Source: Asaia bogorensis NBRC 16594 | GTDB lineage: Bacteria; Pseudomonadota; Alphaproteobacteria; Acetobacterales; Acetobacteraceae | Length of the DNA: 64,000 nt | Direction of reading: 5' to 3' | NCBI RefSeq assembly: GCF_001547995.1 | Contig: NZ_AP014690.1 | Span: 1,795,001-1,859,000 of the forward strand | Shown here: in pieces, positions 46,506-55,095 of the stretch | How the letters are laid out: each line of letters begins with the position of its first letter | Numbering within the stretch: the first letter of the stretch is position 1 | Notes under the pieces: model-generated | The model's input: the letters and a program-made list of their open reading frames with translations, nothing else | Told to the model about the DNA's origin: nothing | Database searches by the model: none | Program-made: the position numbers and the translations under genes

Positions 46506-47372
46506 ATGCATGAGCCATTCAGACCGGAGAACCGGCCCTCTGACAGTCAAATCCATATGAGCGGCAGGACGGCCCCGGTCAACCCGGCAACCCTCAAAGC
46601 TGACGCTGCCGCAATCAATACAACCGATACGATGCCCGGTTATCTGCTCGACCGATGTGTGCGGTATCACCAGTTCACAAAGGGTTATCGCACTGGCATA
46701 GAACCAGTGTTGATGGCTGCCTTCGTGCCCGCTCGACGTGGAGAGAGCATTCTCGAGGCTGGATGCGGCGCAGGTGCGGGCCTGCTTTGCCTCATGACGC
46801 GATGCCCTGAGACCAGCGGCGCAGGTATCGAAGCCGATGGTGCGACGGCGGAACTGGCGAGACTAAACATGGAGGCCAATGGTCTGGGCGCCCGCGTCTC
46901 GATCATTCAGGGCAGCCTGCCCGACATCCCCCCTACCCTGCGACAGATAACGCCGGGGGCCAATGGCCGCTTCCATCATGCCATGGCCAACCCTCCCTGG
47001 CATCCTGCCGATCATACCGGAGCCGATGATGCCCGACGTCGCCTGGCGATGACCATGCCAGAAGGAGGCTGGACCGCATGGATCGACGCGCTGTCAAAAT
47101 GGGTGCTTCCCGGCGGCAGCTTGACGCTCGCCCTGCCTGCCTTCGTCATTGACACAGCCTGCGAGGCCTTGCGCCAGGCCGGGTTCGGGAGCCTCACCCT
47201 CTGCCCGCTCTGGCCCAAACAGGGGCGGGCAGCGAAGATCGTTCTGCTACGCGGGATATGGGGGGGTAAGGGCGCGTTCCGCCTTCTTCCCGGCCTCGTG
47301 CTCCATCGTCAGGAGGGCGGCTACACGGATGAGTGTGAGGCGGTTCTACGTCAGGCGAGCGCGCTGGAGTAA
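46506..47372 (+). CDS. TrmN6-like tRNA1(Val) adenine-N6 methyltransferase
   Basis: A 288-residue Rossmann-fold methyltransferase. The SAM motif is ILEAGCGAGAGLLCLM near residue 80, the acidic loop GIEADGATAELARLN follows, and the N6-adenine catalytic motif is ANPPWH near 160. The segment YHQFTKGYRTGIEPVLMAAF before motif I is the hallmark of YfiC/TrmN6 proteins that modify A37 of tRNA1-Val. The N-terminal 35 residues are poorly conserved, so the true start may be later (for example ATG 46557). It is divergent from the polyprenyl synthase. Confidence 0.83.
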   Translation: MHEPFRPENRPSDSQIHMSGRTAPVNPATLKADAAAINTTDTMPGYLLDRCVRYHQFTKGYRTGIEPVLMAAFVPARRGESILEAGCGAGAGLLCLMTRCPETSGAGIEADGATAELARLNMEANGLGARVSIIQGSLPDIPPTLRQITPGANGRFHHAMANPPWHPADHTGADDARRRLAMTMPEGGWTAWIDALSKWVLPGGSLTLALPAFVIDTACEALRQAGFGSLTLCPLWPKQGRAAKIVLLRGIWGGKGAFRLLPGLVLHRQEGGYTDECEAVLRQASALE

Positions 47373-47433
47373 CCGCGGAAACTTCGCGCGGCTTCGCCAG
47401 TCTGACAGCGACGCTTCGACACCGGAGAATAGG

Positions 47434-47460
47434 TGCCCTGAAAATGATCCAGGGTATTTT
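47434..47460 (+). terminator. Probable terminator after the methyltransferase gene
   Basis: TGCCCTG (47434-47440), 9-nt loop, CAGGGTA (47450-47456), then TTTT. Seven pairs including one G-U, 61 bp past the stop. Confidence 0.45.
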
Positions 47461-47558
47461 CACCCTCGTCCGGGAGCCATCCGCTCGAGGGTAGATTCGA
47501 CTTGCGAAAGTCACGCGGTGCTGAGATTTCAGGGCGGAGTATGACCCCGCCCCGCATT

Positions 47559-48584
47559 TCAGGAAGCGAAAACGTCCGCCTCGAAAGCTTCTTCCCAGGA
47601 TCCCGACGTCGAAGCACGGGAGTATTCCGTCGAACGGTTTTCGAAGAAATTGGCGTGTTCCACCGCATTCAGCATGTCGTCGAGCCAGGGCAGCGGGTTC
47701 TCCTCGATGCCATAGAAGGGATCGAGACCAAGCTGCGTCATGCGACGATCGGCAATGAAGCGAATATAACGCTTCACCTGATCAGCGCTCAGGCCTTCGA
47801 CATCGCCCATCTCGAAAGCGAGATCGATGAAGGCATCCTCATGCTCGACCGTTGTCGCACAGATCTCTGCGAGTTCAGCGCGGAAATCCTCGGTCCAGAT
47901 CTCACGGTTTTCGCGCACGAAGGTACGGAACAGGCGGATCATGGACAGGCAGTGCAGCGTTTCATCGCGCACCGACCAGGAAACAATCTGCCCCATTCCC
48001 TTGAGCTTGTTGAAGCGGGGGAAGTTCAGCAGGATCGCGAAGGAGGCAAAAAGCTGCAGCCCTTCCATGAAAGCGCCGAACGCTGCCATGGTCTTCGCAA
48101 TTTCTCGCTTGTTGTTGATGTTGAAGGACTGCATGAAATCATACTTGTCCTTCATCTCCTTGTACTTCAGGAATGCCGAATACTCTGTTTCCGGCATGCC
48201 GATCGTATCAAGAAGATGCGAATAGGCAGCGATGTGAATCGTTTCGATATTCGAGAACGATGACAGCATCATCAGCACTTCGGTCGGTTTGAAGACCTGG
48301 CTGTAATACTTCATATACGCCGAGTTCACCTCGACGTCGGCCTGCGTGAAAAACCGGAAGATCTGCGTGACAAGATGGCGCTCGCCCTCGCTCAGCGTGC
48401 GATGCCAATCCTTCACGTCATCGGCCAGAGGCACTTCCTCGGGCAACCAGTGGACACGCTGCTGGATCAGCCATGCGTCATAGGCCCAGGGGTAACGGAA
48501 GGGCTTATAGACCGGGTTGGCGGTCATCAGATCGAAATGCTGTTCTTCGGCGAGCGGCGCGCCGGCGTTCTGTGTCTCGCTCAT
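47559..48584 (-). CDS. nrdB: Ribonucleotide reductase class Ia, beta subunit NrdB
   Basis: The 341-residue radical-bearing subunit. Diiron ligands and radical Tyr fall in FFTQADVEV (Asp), SNIETIHIAAYSHLL (Glu, His and the Tyr four residues after the His), and the later GLQLFASFAILLNF and SVRDETLHC (Glu and Glu/His). The C-terminal tail WEEAFEADVF is the peptide that docks on NrdA. There is no N-terminal ATP-cone. Its ATG overlaps the upstream YbaY/META gene by 4 bp, so it is the third gene of an operon with nrdA. Confidence 0.96.
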   Translation of the reverse strand: MSETQNAGAPLAEEQHFDLMTANPVYKPFRYPWAYDAWLIQQRVHWLPEEVPLADDVKDWHRTLSEGERHLVTQIFRFFTQADVEVNSAYMKYYSQVFKPTEVLMMLSSFSNIETIHIAAYSHLLDTIGMPETEYSAFLKYKEMKDKYDFMQSFNINNKREIAKTMAAFGAFMEGLQLFASFAILLNFPRFNKLKGMGQIVSWSVRDETLHCLSMIRLFRTFVRENREIWTEDFRAELAEICATTVEHEDAFIDLAFEMGDVEGLSADQVKRYIRFIADRRMTQLGLDPFYGIEENPLPWLDDMLNAVEHANFFENRSTEYSRASTSGSWEEAFEADVFAS

Positions 48585-49423
48585 GGGCTCTTCCTGCTCC
48601 GTTCTGTCTGCGGGCCGGCATCGGTCCGGCCCTGATTTTCCTGCAATGTCAGCGCAGCCACGCCGTGATCGTCACTCAGGATCAGGCGATCGCCCTCCCT
48701 GCGCCATGCACGCACGGTCTGCATGGCCTTGAACACGGCGTCTTCCTGCGTCATGCGCACACCTGGGCAGGCCATGCGTGTTCCCGCCGTCGGGCCAAAG
48801 GTGAAATGGGTCGCGTCGGCAACCACATGCCCCATCATCCGGTTGCATCCGCCTGTTCCAGACAGCGCACCATCGGCACGTATGACCATGAAGGCAGGCG
48901 CTGCGGGGTCAACCTTCTGCATGCCGATTTCCGTGATCGCCCACGCACCGGCAACGGGCTGAGGCACAGGCTGGCTAACGGATTCGACTGTCACCGTCGT
49001 GTCTGACGGCACAGCGCCAGCTTCCATAGTGGCGGTCTTGCTTATGGCAATTAGCTTGCCACTCTGGCGGATCGCAGCATGCAGCGCATAGCGGTGCCCG
49101 GCCGTCAGGTGCTGCGCATCGTAATGCAGCGCGTAGCCATAGGGCGACTTGCCAACCGGCGTGAACTCGGTCCTGCCAAGCGTCACCGAGGGAGCGTCGG
49201 CGAGACTCACATCATCCAGCCGCACCGTGATCATCGCACCTTTCGGTATGATCATCCCGGCAGGTGTGACGACCACACCCTTCACGACGGTCTGTTTCAC
49301 CTCGGACCCGGGGGCCGGCGCTTCCGCCGCAACGGCACACCAGTTACCAGCGGAACCTGCCGTGAGTGCGCCTGTCAGCAACGCCACCGCACAGAGCGAA
49401 TGCTTCACTGACATGACAGACAT
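48581..49423 (-). CDS. Exported YbaY + META domain protein
   Basis: A 280-residue protein (277 if it starts at ATG 49414). The signal peptide spans about residues 1-33. A YbaY-like beta domain follows (VVVTPAGMIIPKGAMITVRL, SYGYALHYDA region), then an HslJ-like META domain from about 155 with the signature LSGTGGCNRMMGHVV and the usual ACPGVRMTQED. META/HslJ proteins are linked to heat-shock and drug-resistance phenotypes. It overlaps nrdA and nrdB at both ends, an odd place for an envelope protein. The ending is Arg/Ser-rich. Confidence 0.82.
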   Translation of the reverse strand: MSVMSVKHSLCAVALLTGALTAGSAGNWCAVAAEAPAPGSEVKQTVVKGVVVTPAGMIIPKGAMITVRLDDVSLADAPSVTLGRTEFTPVGKSPYGYALHYDAQHLTAGHRYALHAAIRQSGKLIAISKTATMEAGAVPSDTTVTVESVSQPVPQPVAGAWAITEIGMQKVDPAAPAFMVIRADGALSGTGGCNRMMGHVVADATHFTFGPTAGTRMACPGVRMTQEDAVFKAMQTVRAWRREGDRLILSDDHGVAALTLQENQGRTDAGPQTERSRKSP

Positions 49424-51363
49424 TCCTCATAGCTCGTCGTCGCGGCGGGCTTCTTGGCAGCCTCAGCCGCGTCGCTGCTGTAATCCTCGTCCTCAAGAAT
49501 GTTGTTCTTGAGCGCCATGTCACTGACCGCGTCAGCGCGCTGGATCGAGAGCGAACGGCAGTAATAGAGCGACTTCACGCCACGCTTCCATGCAAGGAAA
49601 TGGATCTGATGCAGGTCGCGCTTATGAATATCAGCAGGCAGGAACACGTTGATGGATTGCGCCTGACAGATGAAGCCGGCGCGATCAGCCGCATGTTCGA
49701 TCACCCAGCGCTGATCCAGCTCGAATGCCGTCTTGTAAACATCCTTCTCGTCCTGTGTCAGGAAGTCGAGATGCTGCACAGAACCCTTGTTCAGGGTGAT
49801 CGATGACCAGACTGCATCGTTGTTATACCCCTTCTGCTCCAGCAGCGCGAGCAAATGGCGGTTGCGCACGGTGAACGAACCCGAGAGGGTTTTCTGCAGG
49901 AACACATTGGCCGAGATCGGCTCGATACCGGGGCTGGCATTGCCGGCGATAATCGAGATCGAGGCCGTGGGGGCAATCGCCATCTTGTTCGAGAAACGCT
50001 CCATGATGCCGTATTCCTCGGCATCGGGGCACGGCCCGAGCAGCTCGGCAAGATGCTTGGAGGCCGCGTCGGCCTGCACCTTGATGTGCTGGAAGATGCG
50101 CTTGTTCCACACACGCGCCATCACGCTCTCGAACGGGATGCTGCGCGCCTGTAGGAAGGAATGGAAGCCCATGACCCCAAGCCCGACCGAGCGCTCGCGC
50201 ATGGCGGCGTAGCGGGCGCGCTCCATGTCATCAGGCGCGCGGTCAATGAAGTCCTGCAACACGCGATCGAGGAAGAGCATGACGTCTTCGATGAATTGCG
50301 GGTTGTCCTTCCACTCGTCCCATGTCTCGAGATTGAGCGAGGACAGGCAGCATACGGCGGTACGGTTCTTGCCGTGATGATCGAGCCCGGTGGGCAGCGT
50401 GATTTCCGCGCAGAGATTGGAGGTCTTGACCTCAAGCCCGGCAAGCTTGTGATGCTCGGGGCGCGCCTTGTTCACATGATCGGAATAGATGATGTAGGGC
50501 TCACCCTGCTCCATGCGGGCCGTCAGGATACGGATCCAGAGCTGACGTGCTGGAATGCTGCGGATGACAGACATGTCCTTGGGCGAGCGCAGGCCCCATT
50601 CCTCATCTTTCTCCACGGCGCGCATGAAGTCGTCGGTGAGCAGCACACCGTGATGCAGATTGAGGGCCTTGCGGTTAGGGTCACCACCGGTCGGGCGGCG
50701 CATCTCGACGAATTCCTCGATCTCGGGATGCCAGACGGGTAGGTAGACCGCCGCCGAACCGCGACGCAAGGAGCCCTGCGAAATGGCGAGTGTGAGGCTG
50801 TCCATGACGCGAATGAACGGAATGACACCCGAGGTCTTGCCATTCTTGCCGACATTCTCGCCGATCGAGCGCAGATTACCCCAGTAAGAGCCAATGCCAC
50901 CACCCTTGGAGGCCAGCCAGACATTCTCGTTCCAGAGGTCCACAATGCCGCGCAGGCTATCATCGGCTTCGTTCAGGAAGCACGAGATCGGCAGGCCACG
51001 CGACGTTCCCCCGTTGGACAGAACCGGGGTTGCGGGCATGAACCAGTGTTGTGAGATGTAGTCATAAAGGCGCTGTGCATGGGCGGCATCGGCACCGTAA
51101 TACGAGGCGACACGACCAAACAGGTCCTGATAGTGCTCACCCGGGAGCAGATAGCGGTTATCGAGCGTCGCACGGCCGAAATCGGTCAGCAGCGAATCAC
51201 GCGACCGGTTGACCCGGACAGGGTGATGGCCCTCAAGCTGAACGACATCATCGAACATATCCGGCTCGGCCTCGATCTCCTGGGGCGCGCGGTCGCAGGG
51301 CTCGGGCAGAACATCAGCTGTCGCTGAAACAGGCTCACGGATCGTGTCGTCTAGCAGGCTCAC
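49405..51363 (-). CDS. nrdA: Ribonucleotide reductase class Ia, alpha subunit NrdA (no ATP-cone)
   Basis: Catalytic subunit, 652 residues. Active-site groups are Cys in LPISCFLNE, Asn/Cys/Glu in TSNLCAEITLPTG and Cys in AVCCLSSLNLE. Radical-transfer Tyr pair: KSLYYCRSLS. The C-terminal shuttle Cys pair is EECLSCQ. The usual N-terminal ATP-cone (about 90 residues) is missing: about 55 variable residues lead straight into the R1 core, hence the short length against E. coli NrdA (761). The start is GTG 51363 with GGGGAG 7 nt upstream; ATT/ATG-type starts further up lack this. Tandem NrdR-like boxes precede it. Confidence 0.95.
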   Translation of the reverse strand: MSLLDDTIREPVSATADVLPEPCDRAPQEIEAEPDMFDDVVQLEGHHPVRVNRSRDSLLTDFGRATLDNRYLLPGEHYQDLFGRVASYYGADAAHAQRLYDYISQHWFMPATPVLSNGGTSRGLPISCFLNEADDSLRGIVDLWNENVWLASKGGGIGSYWGNLRSIGENVGKNGKTSGVIPFIRVMDSLTLAISQGSLRRGSAAVYLPVWHPEIEEFVEMRRPTGGDPNRKALNLHHGVLLTDDFMRAVEKDEEWGLRSPKDMSVIRSIPARQLWIRILTARMEQGEPYIIYSDHVNKARPEHHKLAGLEVKTSNLCAEITLPTGLDHHGKNRTAVCCLSSLNLETWDEWKDNPQFIEDVMLFLDRVLQDFIDRAPDDMERARYAAMRERSVGLGVMGFHSFLQARSIPFESVMARVWNKRIFQHIKVQADAASKHLAELLGPCPDAEEYGIMERFSNKMAIAPTASISIIAGNASPGIEPISANVFLQKTLSGSFTVRNRHLLALLEQKGYNNDAVWSSITLNKGSVQHLDFLTQDEKDVYKTAFELDQRWVIEHAADRAGFICQAQSINVFLPADIHKRDLHQIHFLAWKRGVKSLYYCRSLSIQRADAVSDMALKNNILEDEDYSSDAAEAAKKPAATTSYEECLSCQ

Positions 51364-51443
51364 GGGCCATCTCCCCAGGATCAAATCGAGTTTGGTATCG
51401 CAATTTCCGAGTGTCCTCTTGGCGCAAGTCGCGCCTGCCAGAC

Positions 51444-51459
51444 AAGCAATATATCGGGT
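51444..51459 (-). promoter_or_regulatory. NrdR-like box (promoter-distal or proximal copy 1)
   Basis: AAGCAATATATCGGGT matches 12 of 16 positions of the NrdR consensus ACACWATATATWGTGT. It starts 31 bp from the second box, three helical turns away, which is the spacing known for NrdR-controlled nrd promoters. Confidence 0.6.
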
Positions 51460-51474
51460 TAAATTTCGCCCTCG

Positions 51475-51490
51475 GCACTACATATGGTGT
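51475..51490 (-). promoter_or_regulatory. NrdR-like box (copy 2)
   Basis: GCACTACATATGGTGT keeps the CAC...ATAT...GTGT palindromic frame of the NrdR box. With the copy at 51444-51459 it forms a correctly phased pair upstream of nrdA. It may also affect the divergent osmC gene. Confidence 0.65.
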
Positions 51491-51664
51491 TGACAGGGGC
51501 AGAAGCCCTTGGAGAACATGGAGTTCCCCCAAGCCGCTTTTTTTACGGTACGCTCCCGGCGTTGCGATGATGTCACAGCGTTACAGGTGAACAATTTCCC
51601 GGCCCCTGCGTTGGCTGAACAACCGGAGGCTTCTGCGTCCGGAATCCAGCAGGAGGACTTGCAC

Positions 51665-52093
51665 ATGACGATCAAGAAAACTGCCAGCGCCCAGTGGAGC
51701 GGTGGCCTGAAGGACGGCAAGGGTACGATCTCGACGCAGAGCGGTGCGCTCTCCAGCCAGCCCTATGGCTTCAACACGCGATTCGAGGACAAGCCCGGCA
51801 CGAACCCGGAGGAACTGATCGGTGCGGCGCATGCCGGCTGCTTCACCATGGCACTCTCCATGATCCTCGGCGAAGCCGGCCTCACGGCAACGTCGCTCGA
51901 AACCAAGGCAACTGTCTCGCTCGACAAGACCGAGGGCGGTTTTGAAATTTCTGCCATCCACCTCGACCTCAAGGGCACTGTCCCCGGCGCCGATCAGGCA
52001 AAGTTTGAAGAGCTTGCCACGAAGGCCAAGAATGGCTGCCCCGTCTCGCAGCTTTTCAAGGCTGATATTACCCTTTCTGCCGCGCTGGTCTGA
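51665..52093 (+). CDS. OsmC-type peroxiredoxin
   Basis: A 142-residue OsmC/Ohr-family thiol peroxidase that reduces organic hydroperoxides. The two redox Cys are in AAHAGCFTMALSMIL near residue 60 and NGCPVSQLF near 125. The subtype matches OsmC (YhfA-independent, GTNPEELIGAAHAGC), not Ohr. Start 51665 is fixed by GGAGG 9 nt upstream. A perfect TTGACA (51490-51495) abuts an NrdR-like box upstream, but no good -10 is visible. A hairpin at 52101-52118 follows. Confidence 0.92.
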   Translation: MTIKKTASAQWSGGLKDGKGTISTQSGALSSQPYGFNTRFEDKPGTNPEELIGAAHAGCFTMALSMILGEAGLTATSLETKATVSLDKTEGGFEISAIHLDLKGTVPGADQAKFEELATKAKNGCPVSQLFKADITLSAALV

Positions 52094-52100
52094 ACCGTCG

Positions 52101-52118
52101 GGCTGGCGGCTGCCAGCC
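52101..52118 (+). terminator. Hairpin after osmC
   Basis: GGCTGGC (52101-52107), loop GGCT, GCCAGCC (52112-52118): seven perfect pairs, 7 bp past the osmC stop, without a T-run. Confidence 0.45.
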
Positions 52119-52132
52119 TGACACCCCCTCCC

Positions 52133-52301
52133 CTGAGCACCGATACGTGCGCGTGGTTCGCAATCATGCGTAGATAAGCCCGGAGGTGCCGGGGCAGTGA
52201 TGGCGGAACGTGGAACGCCTTACCATATTCGGCTGAGTGTTCGATCGTCCTGCCATCGGACTCGATCTACCTCACCTGCGGGAGTGAGCCCGGGTGCTCA
52301 G
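52133..52301. ncRNA. Candidate structured RNA between convergent osmC and aroC
   Basis: The gene-free segment can fold into one nested structure. A 9-bp closing stem joins CTGAGCACC (52133-52141) and GGTGCTCAG (52293-52301). Inside are GTAGAT/ATCTAC (52170-52175 with 52265-52270) and GATGGC/GCCATC (52199-52204 with 52252-52257). Local hairpins are CGCA/TGCG (52159-52170), CCCGG/CCGGG (52179-52193) and CTCAC/GTGAG (52271-52288). Size and closed shape recall 6S-type RNAs, but I see no family signature and the strand is undecided. Chance pairing in GC-rich DNA is possible. Confidence 0.3.
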
Positions 52302-52307
52302 CACCCG
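52291..52307. terminator. Palindromic hairpin near aroC 3' end
   Basis: CGGGTGC-TCA-GCACCCG, seven perfect pairs, 15 bp beyond the aroC stop on the minus strand. It may terminate aroC or be part of the structured segment. No T-run on either side. Confidence 0.4.
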
Positions 52308-52321
52308 CCGGAGAGTGATCT

Positions 52322-53422
52322 CTAATCGCGGACACGATGCCAGCTGTTCTGAGCATGGTCACGCAGGATGTGATCTGCCAGCAGGCAGGCCAGCATCGCC
52401 TCGGCTACAGGCACCGCGCGAATACCGATGCACGGGTCGTGGCGGCCCTTTGTCATGACATCGATATTCTCACCCTGACGGTTGACCGAGGGCACCGGCA
52501 CCAAGATCGAACTGGTCGGCTTGATCGCGAAACGCGCGGTGATAGGCTGGCCGGTCGAGATGCCACCCAGAATACCGCCCGCCCTGTTTCCCTCGAAATG
52601 AAGTGCCCCCTCACGCATGCGCATCGGGTCGGCGTTCTCCTCACCACGCAGCGCCGCAACGCCCATGCCCTCACCAATCTCGACTGCTTTCACGCCGTTG
52701 ATGCCCATAAGGGCAGACGCGATGTCGGCGTCGAGCTTGCCATAAAGCGGCGCACCAAGACCGGCCGGGAAATTCTCGGCAACGACTTCAACCAGCGCAC
52801 CGATGGACGATCCTTCCTTACGCACGCTCGAAAGCAGACCCTCCCATTCGACCGCCGTAACTGGGTCCGGACAGAACAGGGGATTGCGATTGACTTCATC
52901 CCAGTCCCACCGCGCCCTGTCGATCGCAAGGCCGCCAATCTGCACCAACGCGGCGCGTATGGTCGCCATTTCGCCCAGCAGGGTCTCGATCACACGCCGC
53001 GCAACACCGCCCGCTGCGACACGGCAGGCTGTCTCTCGGGCCGATGAGCGTCCGCCCCCGCGATAATCCCTGTGACCGTATTTCAGGTCATAGGTGACGT
53101 CGGCATGGCCGGGACGATAGCGCGATGCGATATCCGAGTAGTCTTTCGAGCGCTGATCCGTATTCTCGATCATGAGCGCAATCGGCGTGCCGGTCGTCCT
53201 GCCCTCAAACACGCCGGAAAGTATACGGACCTGATCTGCTTCCTGACGCTGGGTGGTGAATTTGGACTGCCCGGGCCTGCGTCGATCGAGCCAGGGCTGG
53301 ATGTCACCCTCGTTCAGGGTGATACCGGGCGGGCAGCCATCGACGACGCAGCCAATGGCCGGCCCGTGGCTCTCGCCCCAAGTCGTGACACGAAACAGCG
53401 TCCCGAAGCTGTTATCCGACAT
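52322..53422 (-). CDS. aroC: Chorismate synthase
   Basis: FMN-dependent lyase that converts EPSP to chorismate, the last shikimate step. The 366-residue protein has the three family signatures: [18 protein letters not shown] near residue 14, [20 protein letters not shown] near 115, and [17 protein letters not shown] near the C-terminus. It starts one base after the fabI stop, so the two form an operon. It supplies the substrate of the chorismate mutase at 40875-41177. Confidence 0.97.
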   Translation of the reverse strand: MSDNSFGTLFRVTTWGESHGPAIGCVVDGCPPGITLNEGDIQPWLDRRRPGQSKFTTQRQEADQVRILSGVFEGRTTGTPIALMIENTDQRSKDYSDIASRYRPGHADVTYDLKYGHRDYRGGGRSSARETACRVAAGGVARRVIETLLGEMATIRAALVQIGGLAIDRARWDWDEVNRNPLFCPDPVTAVEWEGLLSSVRKEGSSIGALVEVVAENFPAGLGAPLYGKLDADIASALMGINGVKAVEIGEGMGVAALRGEENADPMRMREGALHFEGNRAGGILGGISTGQPITARFAIKPTSSILVPVPSVNRQGENIDVMTKGRHDPCIGIRAVPVAEAMLACLLADHILRDHAQNSWHRVRD

Positions 53423-53423
53423 G

Positions 53424-54266
53424 TCAGCCTTCTGAGGATGCGACAGCGATATCGGGCGCGGTCGGGTTTTTCATACCCACCAGATGATAGCCGCAATCGA
53501 CGTGATGGACCTCACCTGTTGTGCCCGATGAAAGGTCAGACAGGAAGTATAGGCCCGAACCCCCTACATCCTTGAGCGATACATTGCGCTCCATCGGCGC
53601 ATTGAGCTGGTTCCAGCGCAGAATGTAGCGGAAATCGCCGATGCCATTGGCGGCCAGCGTCATGATCGGCCCGGCAGAGATCGCATTGACGCGGATATTG
53701 TCCTTGCCAAGATCCGCGGCCATGTAACGCACCGAAGCTTCGAGGGCCGCCTTGGCCACGCCCATCACATTATAATGAGGCATGACGCGTTCCGCGCCCA
53801 GATAGGACAGGGTCAGGAGTGAACCGCCATCGGTCATCAGGGCCGCAGCTCGGCGCGCAACCGCCGTGAAGGAAAAACAGGAAATATCCATCGCCTTCAG
53901 AAAGGCATCGCGCGGCGTATCGACATAGCGCCCGCGCAGGAACTGCTTGTCTGCCCAGCCAATGGCATGAACCACGAAATCGATTTTGCCCCAGGCTTTT
54001 TCGATCTCGTCGAAAGCACGGTCGATATCGGCATCGTCACTGACATCGCAAGGGATAACCAGAGAAGCACCTACGCTCTCTGCGAGAGGCTTTACGCGCT
54101 TGCCCAGTGCTTCGCCCTGATAGGTGAAAGCGAGCTCAGCCCCCTGTGCGGCGCAGGCAGAGGCGATGGCCCAGGCGATGGAGCGGTCATTGGCGACGCC
54201 CATCACAAGGCCGCGCTTGCCCGCCATCAGCGTCCCGGTGGGGAGATCGAACGAAGCGGTGGACAT
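53424..54266 (-). CDS. fabI: Enoyl-[acyl-carrier-protein] reductase (NADH)
   Basis: Last reduction of the fatty-acid elongation cycle. The 280-residue SDR-like enzyme has the FabI nucleotide signature [13 protein letters not shown] near residue 25 and the active-site pair in [12 protein letters not shown] (Tyr-x6-Lys), with the conserved [13 protein letters not shown] ahead of it. ATG 54266 gives a normal N-terminus; the open frame upstream encodes 35 unrelated residues. It is the triclosan- and diazaborine-sensitive class of reductase. It is divergent from pdxH across 142 bp. Confidence 0.95.
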   Translation of the reverse strand: MSTASFDLPTGTLMAGKRGLVMGVANDRSIAWAIASACAAQGAELAFTYQGEALGKRVKPLAESVGASLVIPCDVSDDADIDRAFDEIEKAWGKIDFVVHAIGWADKQFLRGRYVDTPRDAFLKAMDISCFSFTAVARRAAALMTDGGSLLTLSYLGAERVMPHYNVMGVAKAALEASVRYMAADLGKDNIRVNAISAGPIMTLAANGIGDFRYILRWNQLNAPMERNVSLKDVGGSGLYFLSDLSSGTTGEVHHVDCGYHLVGMKNPTAPDIAVASSEG

Positions 54267-54408
54267 GAGGCAGATCCCGGTTAATGTCAGAGAAAGAAAC
54301 AATAATGCTCCGCTACGTCGCACATGCCTGCCGCGCAAACAAGTGTCGAGATGACACGTTAGCAGTGACAACGAAGACGGACCCTAATAACGCAGGAGAC
54401 ACCCTGTC

Positions 54409-55020
54409 ATGGCTGACGACACCACACGCCCCCTTATACCGCTCGACGCAGACCCCTTTGTTCTCTTCGCCGAGTGGATGAAGGACGCCGAGGCCAGCGA
54501 GCCAAACGACCCCAACGCAATGGCACTCGCCACCGCCTCACCCGAGGGTATTCCCTCCGTCCGCATGATCCTGCTCAAGGGCGCGGATGAGCGAGGTTTT
54601 GTGTTCTATACCAATCTCGAGAGCCGCAAGGGTGGTGAACTATCGAGCAACCCCCATGCAGCATTGCTCTTTCACTGGAAATCCCTGCGCCGCCAGATCC
54701 GTATCGAAGGTCCGGTTGAACCGGTCAGTGCAGAGGAAGCGGATCGCTATTTCGCCAGCCGCAGCCGCAATTCCCGGATCGGTGCCATCGCCTCCGACCA
54801 GTCACGGCCGCTTGCCGAGCGCGCTGATTTCGAAAAACGCATAGAGGCGGTGACAGCGCGTTTCGAGGGGAAGGAGCCCGAGCGTCCGGCCAACTGGTCA
54901 GGTTTCCGCCTTGTGCCCCGGCAGATCGAGTTCTGGCAGGACCGTCCTTACCGCATGCATGACCGCGCCACGTGGACACGTGAAGAGAATGACTGGGCCG
55001 TCACACGGCTCTACCCCTGA
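54409..55020 (+). CDS. pdxH: Pyridoxamine 5'-phosphate oxidase
   Basis: FMN enzyme oxidising PNP/PMP to PLP. The 203-residue protein carries FMN contacts in [20 protein letters not shown] and [11 protein letters not shown], followed by [16 protein letters not shown], and the C-terminal signature [20 protein letters not shown]. The length and start (ATG 54409, with AGGAGAC upstream) are typical. It is monocistronic. Confidence 0.95.
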   Translation: MADDTTRPLIPLDADPFVLFAEWMKDAEASEPNDPNAMALATASPEGIPSVRMILLKGADERGFVFYTNLESRKGGELSSNPHAALLFHWKSLRRQIRIEGPVEPVSAEEADRYFASRSRNSRIGAIASDQSRPLAERADFEKRIEAVTARFEGKEPERPANWSGFRLVPRQIEFWQDRPYRMHDRATWTREENDWAVTRLYP

Positions 55021-55095
55021 CACTACCTGACACGGGCGCACTCGCGGGACCTCGCCCACCCGGCCAGACACATCTTTTATCTAGTGAGACCCCTC

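Noticed and set aside
51490-51518. Consensus osmC promoter from TTGACA at 51490
   Set aside because: The -35 is perfect, but no acceptable -10 lies 16-18 bp downstream, so it is mentioned only as context.
52094-52321. Known RNA (tmRNA, SRP RNA, RNase P RNA, cobalamin riboswitch) in the osmC-aroC spacer
   Set aside because: None of the conserved cores of these RNAs is present, so only an unnamed structured segment is reported.
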